From: Dyadobacter fermentans
Lineage (GTDB): Bacteria; Bacteroidota; Bacteroidia; Cytophagales; Spirosomataceae
Assembly (NCBI RefSeq): GCF_019924045.1
Contig: NZ_JAHXBN010000032.1
Span: forward strand, 62,001-126,000
DNA: 64,000 nt
Direction: 5' to 3'
The first letter of the stretch is position 1; each line of letters starts with the position of its first letter. Under the pieces are notes generated by a model, which was given only the letters and a program-made list of their open reading frames with translations, had not been told where the DNA came from and did not search any database. A program made the position numbers and the translations under genes. Positions 21,464 to 30,221 of this stretch are shown here, one piece after another.

Positions 21464-24400
21464 ATGAATATTTCAGAACTATCCCTGAAACGGCCCGTTC
21501 TGGCGGTCGTGATGAACCTGCTCATCATCCTTTTTGGTGTGGTAGGATATAACTTCCTTTCACTAAGGGACTACCCGGCCATCGACCCGCCAATCGTGAA
21601 CGTGCGGACGAGCTACACCGGTGCCAATGCCGACATTATCGAGAGCCAGATCACCGAGCCACTCGAAAAGAGCATCAACGGTATCCCTGGTATCAAGAGT
21701 ATCAGCTCTTCCAGCCAGATCGGTTCCAGTAACATTACCGTAGAATTCAACCTTAAATCCGACCTGGAAGGCGCCGCCAACGACGTGCGCGACAAGGTGA
21801 GCCAGGCCGTACGGAACCTTCCGCAGGACATCGATGCCCCGCCGGTGGTAAGCAAGGCCGATGCCAACTCCGATTTTATTCTCCTCCTGGCCGTACAAAG
21901 CCCGTCGAAAGGTTTGCTCGAATTGAGTGAATATGCCGAAAACGTGCTTCAACAGAGCTTGCAAACGATCGACGGCGTCAGTGCGATCAATATTTTCGGG
22001 CAAAAACGGTATGCCATGCGTATCTGGCTGAATCCCGACAAGATGAGTTCCTACAATATCTCTTTCAACGATATTACCACCACCCTTGCATCGGAAAACG
22101 TGGAATTGCCGGCAGGTAAAATCTACGGCGACAATACCGAGCTGACGATCCGGACCATGGGCCGTTTGAAAAGCGAAAAGGAATTCAACGACCTTGTGAT
22201 CCGCAACGACAGCTCAGGCATCGTACGACTCGGTAACGTTGCCAAAGTAGAACTGGGCCCTGAAAATGAAGAACAAAGCTGGAAATATAACGGCATGTAC
22301 GCGGTAGGTCTGGCGGTAATCCCCCAGCCGGGTGCCAACTACGTCCAGATTTCCGACGAGTTCAACAAACGTCTTGCGGAGATCCAGAAATCCAATAAAT
22401 CCGACATTACTTTCAACGTCCTGATCGACAACACACGCCTCGTTCGCCAGTCGATCAAAGAAGTGGAAGAGACGCTCATTATCGCGTTTTCTCTCGTGGT
22501 AATCGTGATCCTGTTCTTCTTCCGGAACCTGCTCGTGGCGGTGCGCCCGTTGATCGATATTCCGATATCGCTCGTCGCGACGTTCTTCGTCATGTACATG
22601 TGCGGGTTTTCGATCAATATCCTGACGCTGCTAGGCATTGTGCTCGCGACGGGACTTGTGGTGGATGACGGTATTGTAGTAACCGAAAACATCTTCCGAA
22701 AGCTGGAAAGCGGCCTACCCATACGGCAAGCGGCATTAGAAGGAAGCCGGGAGATCTTCTTCGCGGTTATTTCTACTTCGCTAACGCTGGCAGTGGTATT
22801 TCTCCCGGTAATTTTCCTCGAAGGTTTTGTGGGAAGTCTTTTCCGTGAATTCGGGATCGTGGTAGCCTCGGCAGTATTGATATCGGCATTCGTTTCACTC
22901 ACCATTACTCCGGTGCTAAACGTTGTACTGAACCGCAAGGACGCAGGTCACGGTTGGTTTTATAACAAAACAGAGCCATTTTTCACCGGCATGGAAGACG
23001 GCTACAACCGGATGCTCCGCGGGTTTATGAAAGCGCGCTGGATTTCCTGGGTGCTGGTAGTTGCCTGCGGTGTGCTCATCTGGTTTACCTACACCCACTT
23101 GCAAAGCGAACTCGCGCCGATGGAGGACCGGAACAGTGTCCGTTTCAGCGTTTCGGCGCCGGAGGGTACCAGTTTTGACCAAATGCAGCAGGTATCCGAC
23201 CAGCTCAGCGATTTCCTCAATGATTCCATCCCTGAAAAAGCATTCACATTCTCCGCGACGCCCGGCTTTGGCGGAGGCGGCGTGAACAGTGCTACGGCAC
23301 GTATCGGTCTCGTGCCTTCCGACCAACGCAGGAGAAGCCAGAATGACATCGCGCAGGAAATCAACAAAAAGATGTCGCGGTTCAACGACGCCCGCATATT
23401 TGCCACGCAGGAGCAGACTATTTCCGTAGGTATTGGTTCAAGGGGTTCGCTTCCCGTTCAGTTTGTATTGCAAAACCTGGATTTTGACAAACTAAGCGAA
23501 GTTCTCCCCAAATTCCTTGACGAGGCACGGCAGGATCCAACTTTCCAGAATGTCGACGTTAACCTCAAATTCAACAAACCCGAGGTCCGCCTGACCATCG
23601 ACCGACTCAAAGCGCGTGACCTGGGCCTTTCGACTACCGATGTCGCCGCCACTATTCAAGCTGCATTCAGCGGTCGCCGCCTCGCTTATTTTATCATGAA
23701 TGGCCAGCAATATCAGGTAATCGGCCAGGTAGAACGTTCGGAGCGTAACAAGCCTGCCGATATCGAGAAATTATATGTGCGGAACAATCGCGGCGAAAGC
23801 ATTCCGCTGACTGCCGTGGTGCATATGGAAGAAGAAAGCGGTCCACCAACCATTTACCACTATAACCGCTACAAAAGTGCCACCATTTCCGCATCACTCG
23901 TGGAAGGCAAAACCATTGGCGACGGTGTGGAAGCCATGCGCAGGATCGGCGCTAAGCTGCTCGACGAATCTTTCCAGACATCGCTCACGGGCCCTTCCCG
24001 TGACTTCGAAGAAAGTTCTTCCAATACCAGTTTTGCATTCGGGCTGGCGCTATTGCTCGTGTACCTCGTACTCGCCGGCCAGTTTGAAAGTTTCACCGAT
24101 CCGTTCATCATCATGATCACCGTGCCATTAGCATTGGCAGGTGCCTTGCTGAGCTTGTATTTGTTTGGATTAACCATCAATATCTTTTCTCAGATCGGGA
24201 TGATCATGCTCATAGGACTTGTGACGAAGAATGGTATCCTTATTGTGGAATTTGCCAACCAGAAACGGGAACAAGGCATGGGCCGGATGGCCGCGGCCGT
24301 CGAATCGGCGACGCAGCGCTTGCGTCCGATTCTGATGACCAGTCTGGCGACCGCATTCGGTGCATTGCCGATTGCATTGAGCCTCGGTGCGGCAGCAACC

Positions 24401-24553
24401 AGCCGGGTACCGTTGGGCGTGGTGATCGTAGGTGGTCTGATGTTCTCGCTGATCCTGACGCTGTTTGTGATCCCGGCGATTTACACATTCATTTCACCCA
24501 AAAAACACAAGGTAACGGAAGAGCAGAAAATGGCAGAGGAGCTTGTGGCTTAA
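21464..24553 (+). CDS. RND multidrug efflux permease (AcrB/MdtB family)
   Basis: A 1029-residue inner-membrane proton-drug antiporter of full family length with about 12 membrane helices. The start LKRPVLAVVMNLLIILFGVV is the typical first helix. The proton-relay pair lies in LATGLVVDDGIVVTENIF (two Asp near residue 403) and the partner Lys in GLVTKNGILIVEFANQ (near 920). The periplasmic loops carry the porter and docking domains. It is the middle gene of adaptor-pump-channel, 52 bp after the adaptor. Substrates are probably lipophilic toxins or drugs, but specificity cannot be read from sequence. Confidence 0.95.
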   Translation: MNISELSLKRPVLAVVMNLLIILFGVVGYNFLSLRDYPAIDPPIVNVRTSYTGANADIIESQITEPLEKSINGIPGIKSISSSSQIGSSNITVEFNLKSDLEGAANDVRDKVSQAVRNLPQDIDAPPVVSKADANSDFILLLAVQSPSKGLLELSEYAENVLQQSLQTIDGVSAINIFGQKRYAMRIWLNPDKMSSYNISFNDITTTLASENVELPAGKIYGDNTELTIRTMGRLKSEKEFNDLVIRNDSSGIVRLGNVAKVELGPENEEQSWKYNGMYAVGLAVIPQPGANYVQISDEFNKRLAEIQKSNKSDITFNVLIDNTRLVRQSIKEVEETLIIAFSLVVIVILFFFRNLLVAVRPLIDIPISLVATFFVMYMCGFSINILTLLGIVLATGLVVDDGIVVTENIFRKLESGLPIRQAALEGSREIFFAVISTSLTLAVVFLPVIFLEGFVGSLFREFGIVVASAVLISAFVSLTITPVLNVVLNRKDAGHGWFYNKTEPFFTGMEDGYNRMLRGFMKARWISWVLVVACGVLIWFTYTHLQSELAPMEDRNSVRFSVSAPEGTSFDQMQQVSDQLSDFLNDSIPEKAFTFSATPGFGGGGVNSATARIGLVPSDQRRRSQNDIAQEINKKMSRFNDARIFATQEQTISVGIGSRGSLPVQFVLQNLDFDKLSEVLPKFLDEARQDPTFQNVDVNLKFNKPEVRLTIDRLKARDLGLSTTDVAATIQAAFSGRRLAYFIMNGQQYQVIGQVERSERNKPADIEKLYVRNNRGESIPLTAVVHMEEESGPPTIYHYNRYKSATISASLVEGKTIGDGVEAMRRIGAKLLDESFQTSLTGPSRDFEESSSNTSFAFGLALLLVYLVLAGQFESFTDPFIIMITVPLALAGALLSLYLFGLTINIFSQIGMIMLIGLVTKNGILIVEFANQKREQGMGRMAAAVESATQRLRPILMTSLATAFGALPIALSLGAAATSRVPLGVVIVGGLMFSLILTLFVIPAIYTFISPKKHKVTEEQKMAEELVA

Positions 24554-24592
24554 AGGATATTTTTTCATACAAAATCAACTATTGTTTTTTAC

Positions 24593-25939
24593 ATGGGCTC
24601 GCTCACCTTTTTTAAGAAATACAAATACACCTTCATACTCTTGCTACTTTGCTCCGGTACCGGCTGGGCCGGGCATCCCGGCGCCATGCAACCGGCCGAC
24701 ACGCTGACGCTAACGCTCGAACAGGCTGTGGCTACGGCGCTTAAAAACAGTTACGAAATCGAGATTGCCAAGAATAATGTAGATGCGAATACCATCCTGA
24801 ACAATTATGGCGTAGCCGGCGGACTGCCAACCGTCGCCCTGAACGCTTCCAATACGGAACAGATCACTCAGGTAAACCAGAAACTGAATACGGGTGTCGA
24901 GATCAGTCGTAATGCTGCTGCGGGTAATAACACGCAGGCAAACCTCGCGGTGGGAATGCTCCTTTACAATGGGAAACGCGTAGTAGCTACTAAAAAGCGA
25001 CTGGCCGAATTGCAATACCAAAGTTCCGAAGTTCTTAACTCGCAGATTCAAAACACGATCGCATTGGTAATGACGAGCTATTATGATGTGGTTCGCCAGC
25101 TCAGCTACATCAATACGATCCGCACGTCCATTATCGCATCCGAAAAACGACTTGAAATCCTGCGCGTGCGCAAGGAAGCGGGTATGGCCAACAATGCGGA
25201 CATTTTCCAGGCGGAAATCGATTTGAATACACTCAACCAGACGCTACTGAACCAGCAAATGGTGGCGCAGGTAGCCAAAACAGAGCTGCTTCGCACCCTC
25301 ACGCTCGACCCAAAATCGGCATTAACCATCAAGGATACCATTACGGTTGACAACAATATGCAACTGGCTTCGGTGATGGACCGGCTTGCTGCCAATGCCG
25401 ACATCAAAGCGGCGGACCATCAGATCAAAATCAATGAACTGATTGTCAGAGAAACGGCTGCGCTCCGTTATCCTACGGTTCGTTTCAATGCAGCTTACAA
25501 CTTTTCGCGTAACCAGACAGCGGCCGGTCTTACCTTGCTCAACCGGGTGGTAGGTCCGCAGGCAGGTCTTACACTGGCGGTTCCGATCTACAACGGCACG
25601 GCATTCAGACGCCAGAAACAGGCCGCTGAAATCGACACCAAAACAGCCGAATTGCAAAAAAGCACGCTGCTCCGCGATTACAGCGCGAGCGCGGTTAAAA
25701 TGTACCAGACCTACCAGAGCTCCATCGAACAGCTCGAAAATCAGAAAAAAAACTACGCGCTCAGCAAACAACTCCTCGATCTGACGCTCCAACGTTTCGA
25801 ATTGATTCAGGCGACGATCATCGATGTGCGCGAGGCACAGCGCAGCTTCGAGGAAGCAGGTTACCGGTTGATTAACCTCAATTACGCTGCCAAATCGGCT
25901 GAAATTGAACTGAAAAGACTTAGTAATACGCTTCAATAG
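24593..25939 (+). CDS. TolC family outer-membrane channel of the RND system
   Basis: A 448-residue outer-membrane factor with a signal peptide (about 1-26) and no lipobox. The OEP pattern is clear: LTLTLEQAVATALKNSYEIE opens the first repeat, VGMLLYNGKR and LAVPIYNGTAFRRQKQAAEI mark the strand regions, and the two long helices end in NLNYAAKSAEIELKRLSNTL. It completes the efflux operon, 39 bp after the pump. At 24661-24684, just after the signal peptide, the DNA contains a GC-rich palindrome (coding GWAGHPGA) that resembles the insert found in the tRNA-Asp copies. Confidence 0.93.
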   Translation: MGSLTFFKKYKYTFILLLLCSGTGWAGHPGAMQPADTLTLTLEQAVATALKNSYEIEIAKNNVDANTILNNYGVAGGLPTVALNASNTEQITQVNQKLNTGVEISRNAAAGNNTQANLAVGMLLYNGKRVVATKKRLAELQYQSSEVLNSQIQNTIALVMTSYYDVVRQLSYINTIRTSIIASEKRLEILRVRKEAGMANNADIFQAEIDLNTLNQTLLNQQMVAQVAKTELLRTLTLDPKSALTIKDTITVDNNMQLASVMDRLAANADIKAADHQIKINELIVRETAALRYPTVRFNAAYNFSRNQTAAGLTLLNRVVGPQAGLTLAVPIYNGTAFRRQKQAAEIDTKTAELQKSTLLRDYSASAVKMYQTYQSSIEQLENQKKNYALSKQLLDLTLQRFELIQATIIDVREAQRSFEEAGYRLINLNYAAKSAEIELKRLSNTLQ

Positions 25940-25947
25940 AGCCATTT

Positions 25948-25982
25948 CACGTGCCTGGAATAAAAATTTTTCCGGGCACGTG
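25948..25982 (+). terminator. Hairpin after the RND operon
   Basis: An 11-bp stem (25948-25958 with 25972-25982, one G-U pair) lies just after the channel gene stop. The loop is A/T-rich, but no T run follows the stem, so it may be a weak terminator or a 3'-end stabiliser. Confidence 0.5.
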
Positions 25983-26059
25983 CATTGATTTCCTTAACAG
26001 TCCTGTCGAAAGTGTAAAGGCCCTAGATGCCCGGCTTTGCGAGACTGAATCAGAAATCA

Positions 26060-27220
26060 ATGAAGGTACTGGCTATCCACAATATCCTCTGGTCGCATTA
26101 CAAGGCCAGGATTTTCACTCAACTTCACCAAAGGTTGCACAAGGAAGGAAACGACTTCTTTGTACTGCAACTGGCTTTCAGCGAATGGAGCCGGCTCGGG
26201 CTCAAAACCGATCTGAGCATTCATACCTACCCTTATCAGGTCCTGTTTCCCGGCAAGGCCGTTGAGCAGATCGGGCATATTCAAAAAACACAAAAGTTAC
26301 TCGCCGCACTTCGCCACCACCAGCCCGGAATTGTTTACCTCAATGGCTACTACGACCCCTCCTACTGGTTTGTGTTGGCTTATTGTAAAATCAGAAAAAT
26401 AAAAGTGGTGCTCGATTTCGAAAGCAGCGAAATCAGCCGGCGCAGAGTCTGGTGGAAAGAACGCCTGAAAAAGGTATTCCTCGGTCAATGCGATGCGCTC
26501 GTCTGCCTCGGACAGAAGGCCGCCGAATATGCCCTGAAACTCGACGTGAGCCGTAAACGCATTCTGACCACCAAAAATGTGGGTGTTGACAATGATGCCT
26601 TGCTCGAAATCTTCACACGCGAGCTGGCGTCGCGTGACCGTAGGAAAGCAGAAGCCGGCCTGCCACCCTACAACTTCCTGTACGCAGGCCGTTTTGTAGA
26701 GCGCAAAAATCTCGACATGCTGATCAGGGCCTTTCATGAAGCCAAAAATCGCTCGGAGAATGGCAAGGAATGGGGATTGATCCTCAGCGGTGAGGGAAAA
26801 CAGAAACCGCGGTTACAAGAACTCGCTCACTCCCTGGGCTGTGAACAAATACATTGGATGGAGCCCTGCGAATGGTATGAAGTGCCTATTCGTTACACGC
26901 TGGCCAACGTGGCCGTGTTGCCGAGTACATTCGAGCCATTCGGCTTTCTGACTAATGAAGCGATGGTCTACTCTATGCCCGTACTCGTGTCGGAACGCTG
27001 CGGAAGCGCCACTGACCTCGTCATCGATGGCCTCAATGGCTTCCGGTTCGACCCTTCCAATCAAGAGGAATTTGCCAATAAGCTACTATGGTTTATGAGC
27101 CATCCCGAAAAATTCAGGCAAATGGGTGCCAACGGTAAGGCGATCATCGATCAATGGTCACCAGATATCATCACGGAAGAACTCATTCAATCTTTTCATA
27201 AAGTATCTGCATATGACTAA
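26060..27220 (+). CDS. Glycosyltransferase family 4 protein
   Basis: A 386-residue GT-B fold retaining glycosyltransferase. The N-terminal acceptor domain begins MKVLAIHNILWSHYKARIFT. The C-terminal donor domain shows LYAGRFVERKNLDMLIRAFH (near 215), ILSGEGKQKPRLQELA and the GT4 E-x7-E motif in EPFGFLTNEAMVYSMPVLV (near 300). The start at 26060 matches the usual GT4 opening and skips a short upstream extension. The next gene overlaps it by 8 bp, so translation is coupled. It is first in a four-gene saccharide operon. Confidence 0.9.
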   Translation: MKVLAIHNILWSHYKARIFTQLHQRLHKEGNDFFVLQLAFSEWSRLGLKTDLSIHTYPYQVLFPGKAVEQIGHIQKTQKLLAALRHHQPGIVYLNGYYDPSYWFVLAYCKIRKIKVVLDFESSEISRRRVWWKERLKKVFLGQCDALVCLGQKAAEYALKLDVSRKRILTTKNVGVDNDALLEIFTRELASRDRRKAEAGLPPYNFLYAGRFVERKNLDMLIRAFHEAKNRSENGKEWGLILSGEGKQKPRLQELAHSLGCEQIHWMEPCEWYEVPIRYTLANVAVLPSTFEPFGFLTNEAMVYSMPVLVSERCGSATDLVIDGLNGFRFDPSNQEEFANKLLWFMSHPEKFRQMGANGKAIIDQWSPDIITEELIQSFHKVSAYD

Positions 27221-28199
27221 GCAACAAGCCAAAACCGTGCTGGTAACAGGCGGCGCAGGCTATATCGGCTCCGAGCTGGTCCGACTCCTGTTGGAGGATC
27301 GGTTCCGGGTGGTCGTACTCGACAACCTTTCATTCGGCGGCGAATCGCTGCTGAGCTTTTGGGGAAACCCCGCATTCAGATTTGTCAAAGGTGATCTGCG
27401 AAACGACGACGATGTCCGCACAGCATTAAATGGCGTGCATTATGTATGCCATCTCGCCGCGATCGTCGGTGAGCCGCCTTGCAGGAAATATCCGGAACTG
27501 GCGCTGGAAGTGAACTGGCATGCGTCCGTACGCCTGTACGAGCTTTGCGAAGAGGCCGGGATCGAACGTTTTGTATTTGCTTCCACTTGCAGCAATTATG
27601 GTAAAATGGCCGTTGCCGACGCACTCCTGGATGAAACCGCTGACCTGAATCCGATTTCGTTGTATTCCGAGACCAAGGTAAACTTTGAAAAATACCTGCT
27701 TAACCAGAAAAACAGCACTATCACACGCACTATTCTTCGCTTTTCCACGGTTTACGGCATATCGCCACGGCCCCGTTTCGACCTGACCGTCAACGAATTT
27801 ACTCGGGATGCCGCTTTGGGAAAACCGTTGCTGATCTACGGCGAAAACTTCTGGCGTCCCTATTGCCATGTCAGCGACCTTGCCCGCTCGGTGAAAACCG
27901 CCCTCATGGCCGATAAAAAGAAGGTCGACGGAGAAGCATTCAATGTGGGCGAGACCTCGCAAAACTATACCAAAAAAATGCTTGCTGCCGAAATCGGCAA
28001 GGCTATCCCTTCGCTCGTAGTGAATTACCACCCGGTTGTCACCGATCCGCGCGACTACAAGGTGAATTGTGATAAAATCAAAAACGTACTTGGTTTCACC
28101 ATCTCCAAAACCGTTCCGAACGGCATCGCGGAAATAGCCTCGCTATTCCGCGAACAGGTGATCACCGAACCGATGAATGCGCGCTATGGAAATGTGTAG
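27213..28199 (+). CDS. NAD-dependent sugar-nucleotide epimerase/dehydratase
   Basis: A 328-residue extended short-chain dehydrogenase. The NAD-binding motif is VLVTGGAGYIGSELVRLL (residues 9-26). The catalytic Ser/Thr is in FASTCSNYGK and the YxxxK pair is YSETKVNFEKY (about 150). The C-terminal half includes the substrate region EFTRDAALGKPLLIYGENFW and RPYCHVSDLA. The start at 27213 gives the standard N-terminus and overlaps the GT4 gene by 8 bp. Such enzymes act on nucleotide-activated sugars; the exact reaction (epimerase, 4,6-dehydratase or reductase) cannot be fixed by eye. Confidence 0.9.
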   Translation: MTKQQAKTVLVTGGAGYIGSELVRLLLEDRFRVVVLDNLSFGGESLLSFWGNPAFRFVKGDLRNDDDVRTALNGVHYVCHLAAIVGEPPCRKYPELALEVNWHASVRLYELCEEAGIERFVFASTCSNYGKMAVADALLDETADLNPISLYSETKVNFEKYLLNQKNSTITRTILRFSTVYGISPRPRFDLTVNEFTRDAALGKPLLIYGENFWRPYCHVSDLARSVKTALMADKKKVDGEAFNVGETSQNYTKKMLAAEIGKAIPSLVVNYHPVVTDPRDYKVNCDKIKNVLGFTISKTVPNGIAEIASLFREQVITEPMNARYGNV

Positions 28200-29349
28200 G
28201 CCCCCTGCTATCCCCCTCTGCGAACCCAATCTCAATGGACGCGAAAAACAATACATCGCCGAAGCCGTGGATTCCAATTGGCTGTCGGGCGGCAGCTTCC
28301 TCCACCGCTTCGAGCAGCAGCTGGCCGAGTACACGGGGGCAACGCACGTAATAGGCGTATGCAACGGCACGAGCGCGTTGCAGGTCGCGCTCACACTCGC
28401 CGGTGTGGAAAAAGGAGACTTGGTGCTCATCCCGGACCTCACTTTTGTAGCCACCGCAAATGCGGTGAGGTACCTGGGCGCCAATCCCGTCATGATCGAC
28501 ATCGATGCCCGTACGTGGCTGATGGACCTGGATTTGTTACAGGATTTTCTCGAAAACCACACTTACCGGAACAGCGGCGGATGCTTCTGCCGCCAAAGCC
28601 ACCGGCGGATTAAAGCGGTTGTGCCGGTGCATCTGCTGGGAAATATTTGCGAAATGGATCGACTCAATCGCATTGCAGAGCAATTTGCATTGGCCGTGGT
28701 GGAAGATGCCGCATGCTCGCTGGGATCATTCCAAAACGGCCGGCATTCGGGGACGACCGGCTTACTGGGAACCATGAGTTTTAACAGTAATAAAATCATT
28801 ACCACTGCCGGCGGCGGTGCGATCCTGACCCACGATGGGTTATTGGCGAAACGCGCACGACACCTCATTACGCAAGCCAAAAGCCACCCTACCGAGTATA
28901 TTCACAACGAGCTTGGCTACAATTTCCGGCTCGTGAACCCGCTTGCGGCAATAGGCTGTGCGCAAATGGAACAGCTTCCGGGCTTTCTGCAAAGGAAAAA
29001 AGAGGTCGCCGCGCATTATCGCGAAGCATTCGCAGATTACGAGGTTGCATTTCAGCAATTAACGCCCGGCACCGATTCCAACTATTGGCATGCCGCTATG
29101 CTGGTGGACGAAAGCCGAAGCCTGGTCTCTGCATTGGCGACCGAGAATATCGAAGCCAGGCCGCTGTGGATGCCTATTCATGAGCTTCCGGTATTCCGGG
29201 AGGATTTGTATATCACCCATAACAGCGTTGCCCCCGAAGTGTCCAGGCGTGGTATCATGCTTCCTTGCTCGACGTCGATTACCGACGAACAGCTGCAAAG
29301 GGTCAGCCAGGTCATTGGAAGCGCTTTGGATGTCAGGATCAAAAACTAG
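28177..29349 (+). CDS. DegT/DnrJ family sugar aminotransferase (LegC-like)
   Basis: A 390-residue PLP-dependent aminotransferase of the sugar-modifying DegT/DnrJ/EryC1 class. The opening IPLCEPNLNGREKQYIAEAV and DSNWLSGGSFLHRFEQQLAE and the GVCNGTSALQVAL phosphate-binding turn are family signatures. The Schiff-base lysine is in MSFNSNKIITTAGGGAI (near 206). The overall pattern is closest to LegC/perosamine-synthetase enzymes, which transfer an amino group to a 4-keto nucleotide sugar. It overlaps the epimerase gene by about 20 bp; ATGs at 28186 and 28192 are alternative starts. The preceding enzyme could supply the keto-sugar. Confidence 0.9.
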   Translation: MRAMEMCRPPAIPLCEPNLNGREKQYIAEAVDSNWLSGGSFLHRFEQQLAEYTGATHVIGVCNGTSALQVALTLAGVEKGDLVLIPDLTFVATANAVRYLGANPVMIDIDARTWLMDLDLLQDFLENHTYRNSGGCFCRQSHRRIKAVVPVHLLGNICEMDRLNRIAEQFALAVVEDAACSLGSFQNGRHSGTTGLLGTMSFNSNKIITTAGGGAILTHDGLLAKRARHLITQAKSHPTEYIHNELGYNFRLVNPLAAIGCAQMEQLPGFLQRKKEVAAHYREAFADYEVAFQQLTPGTDSNYWHAAMLVDESRSLVSALATENIEARPLWMPIHELPVFREDLYITHNSVAPEVSRRGIMLPCSTSITDEQLQRVSQVIGSALDVRIKN

Positions 29350-29354
29350 TCAAT

Positions 29355-30092
29355 ATGCTGCGGGCCGCTGAAACGGGCCAATGGCCTGTAAATATCATCA
29401 TTATGGCGGGTGGCAAAGGTACCCGCCTGAAACCCCTGACCGACAATACGCACAAGTCGCTCATTCCGGTAGGCGGCAAGCCGATTATCCGGCATCTGAT
29501 TGATCATTTGACCCTGTCAGGCTTTCGGGAAATCCACATTTCGGTTGGGCATCTGGCGGAACAGCTGACCAGTTACCTCAGCGATGGGCACGACCTCGGC
29601 ATTTCGATCCGGTATATTCAGGAACGCAGTCCAATGGGCAGTATCGGCGCTTTGACGCTTAAACAGCGCTGGCCGCATGAGCATTTCCTGGTAATTAACG
29701 GAGATCTGTATTCCAATTTCGATATCGGGAACCTGTGCACCGAGTATTTCTCCCGAACAGCAGATATGGCTATTTTGACAATACCAAACGTCGTCAAAAT
29801 ACCCTATGGTGTCCTCGAAATGGCCGCCGATGGCCATGTCAGAGCCTTTGTCGAAAAGCCGGACTACGAGTTTACAGTCAATTCAGGAGTTTATATGTTT
29901 AATCGAAATATTCTCAATCTCCTGCCCAAGGGTATTCCCTATGAAGGCTGGCAACTCATTCAATCGGCACTGCATGCGAACTTGAAGGTTGCGGGCATTC
30001 CTCATACATCGGGATATTGGATCGATATCGGAAGCATGGAAGCACTTCAAAAAGCACAAGCGTTGAGCCAGGCAGATATTACACAACATTAG
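29355..30092 (+). CDS. Sugar-phosphate nucleotidyltransferase
   Basis: A 245-residue NTP_transferase domain. The nucleotide loop is IIIMAGGKGTRLKPLTDNTH, and SLIPVGGKPIIRHLIDHL supplies the Lys that contacts phosphate. INGDLYSNF is the metal-binding Asp motif (near 115), FVEKPDYEFTVNSGVYMF the sugar contact, and HTSGYWIDIGS the C-terminal signature. It activates a sugar phosphate to an NDP-sugar; similarity is to glucose-1-phosphate or mannose-1-phosphate (guanylyl) transferases such as PtmE. It closes the four-gene operon, 5 bp after the aminotransferase. No CBS domain is present. Confidence 0.9.
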   Translation: MLRAAETGQWPVNIIIMAGGKGTRLKPLTDNTHKSLIPVGGKPIIRHLIDHLTLSGFREIHISVGHLAEQLTSYLSDGHDLGISIRYIQERSPMGSIGALTLKQRWPHEHFLVINGDLYSNFDIGNLCTEYFSRTADMAILTIPNVVKIPYGVLEMAADGHVRAFVEKPDYEFTVNSGVYMFNRNILNLLPKGIPYEGWQLIQSALHANLKVAGIPHTSGYWIDIGSMEALQKAQALSQADITQH

Positions 30093-30132
30093 CTCGATGG
30101 CACGCATTTTTTTCATGCAAGATTAAAAAGGC

Positions 30133-30162
30133 ATTAAACCTTCCTCCGGCTTTTTAATCTAA
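30133..30162 (+). promoter_or_regulatory. ECF-type promoter motif, copy 2 (beta-barrel gene)
   Basis: ATTAAAC (30133-30139, preceded by GC) and TCTAA (30158-30162, followed by CC) are 18 bp apart, as in copies 1 and 3. The region also holds an inverted repeat (GATTAAAAAG at 30121-30130 with CTTTTTAATC at 30150-30159) that could end the upstream operon and overlaps the downstream box by two bases. Confidence 0.65.
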
Positions 30163-30221
30163 CCGGCTCACCTTCAACCTCACATATACCAGATCCCGCT
30201 GGTAATATGGCCCGTGCCGTC

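Noticed and set aside
22339..22938. 199-codon minus-strand frame opposite the RND pump
   Set aside because: It is a GC-rich shadow of a strongly supported gene; its Thr/Ser/Arg-rich sequence looks non-coding.
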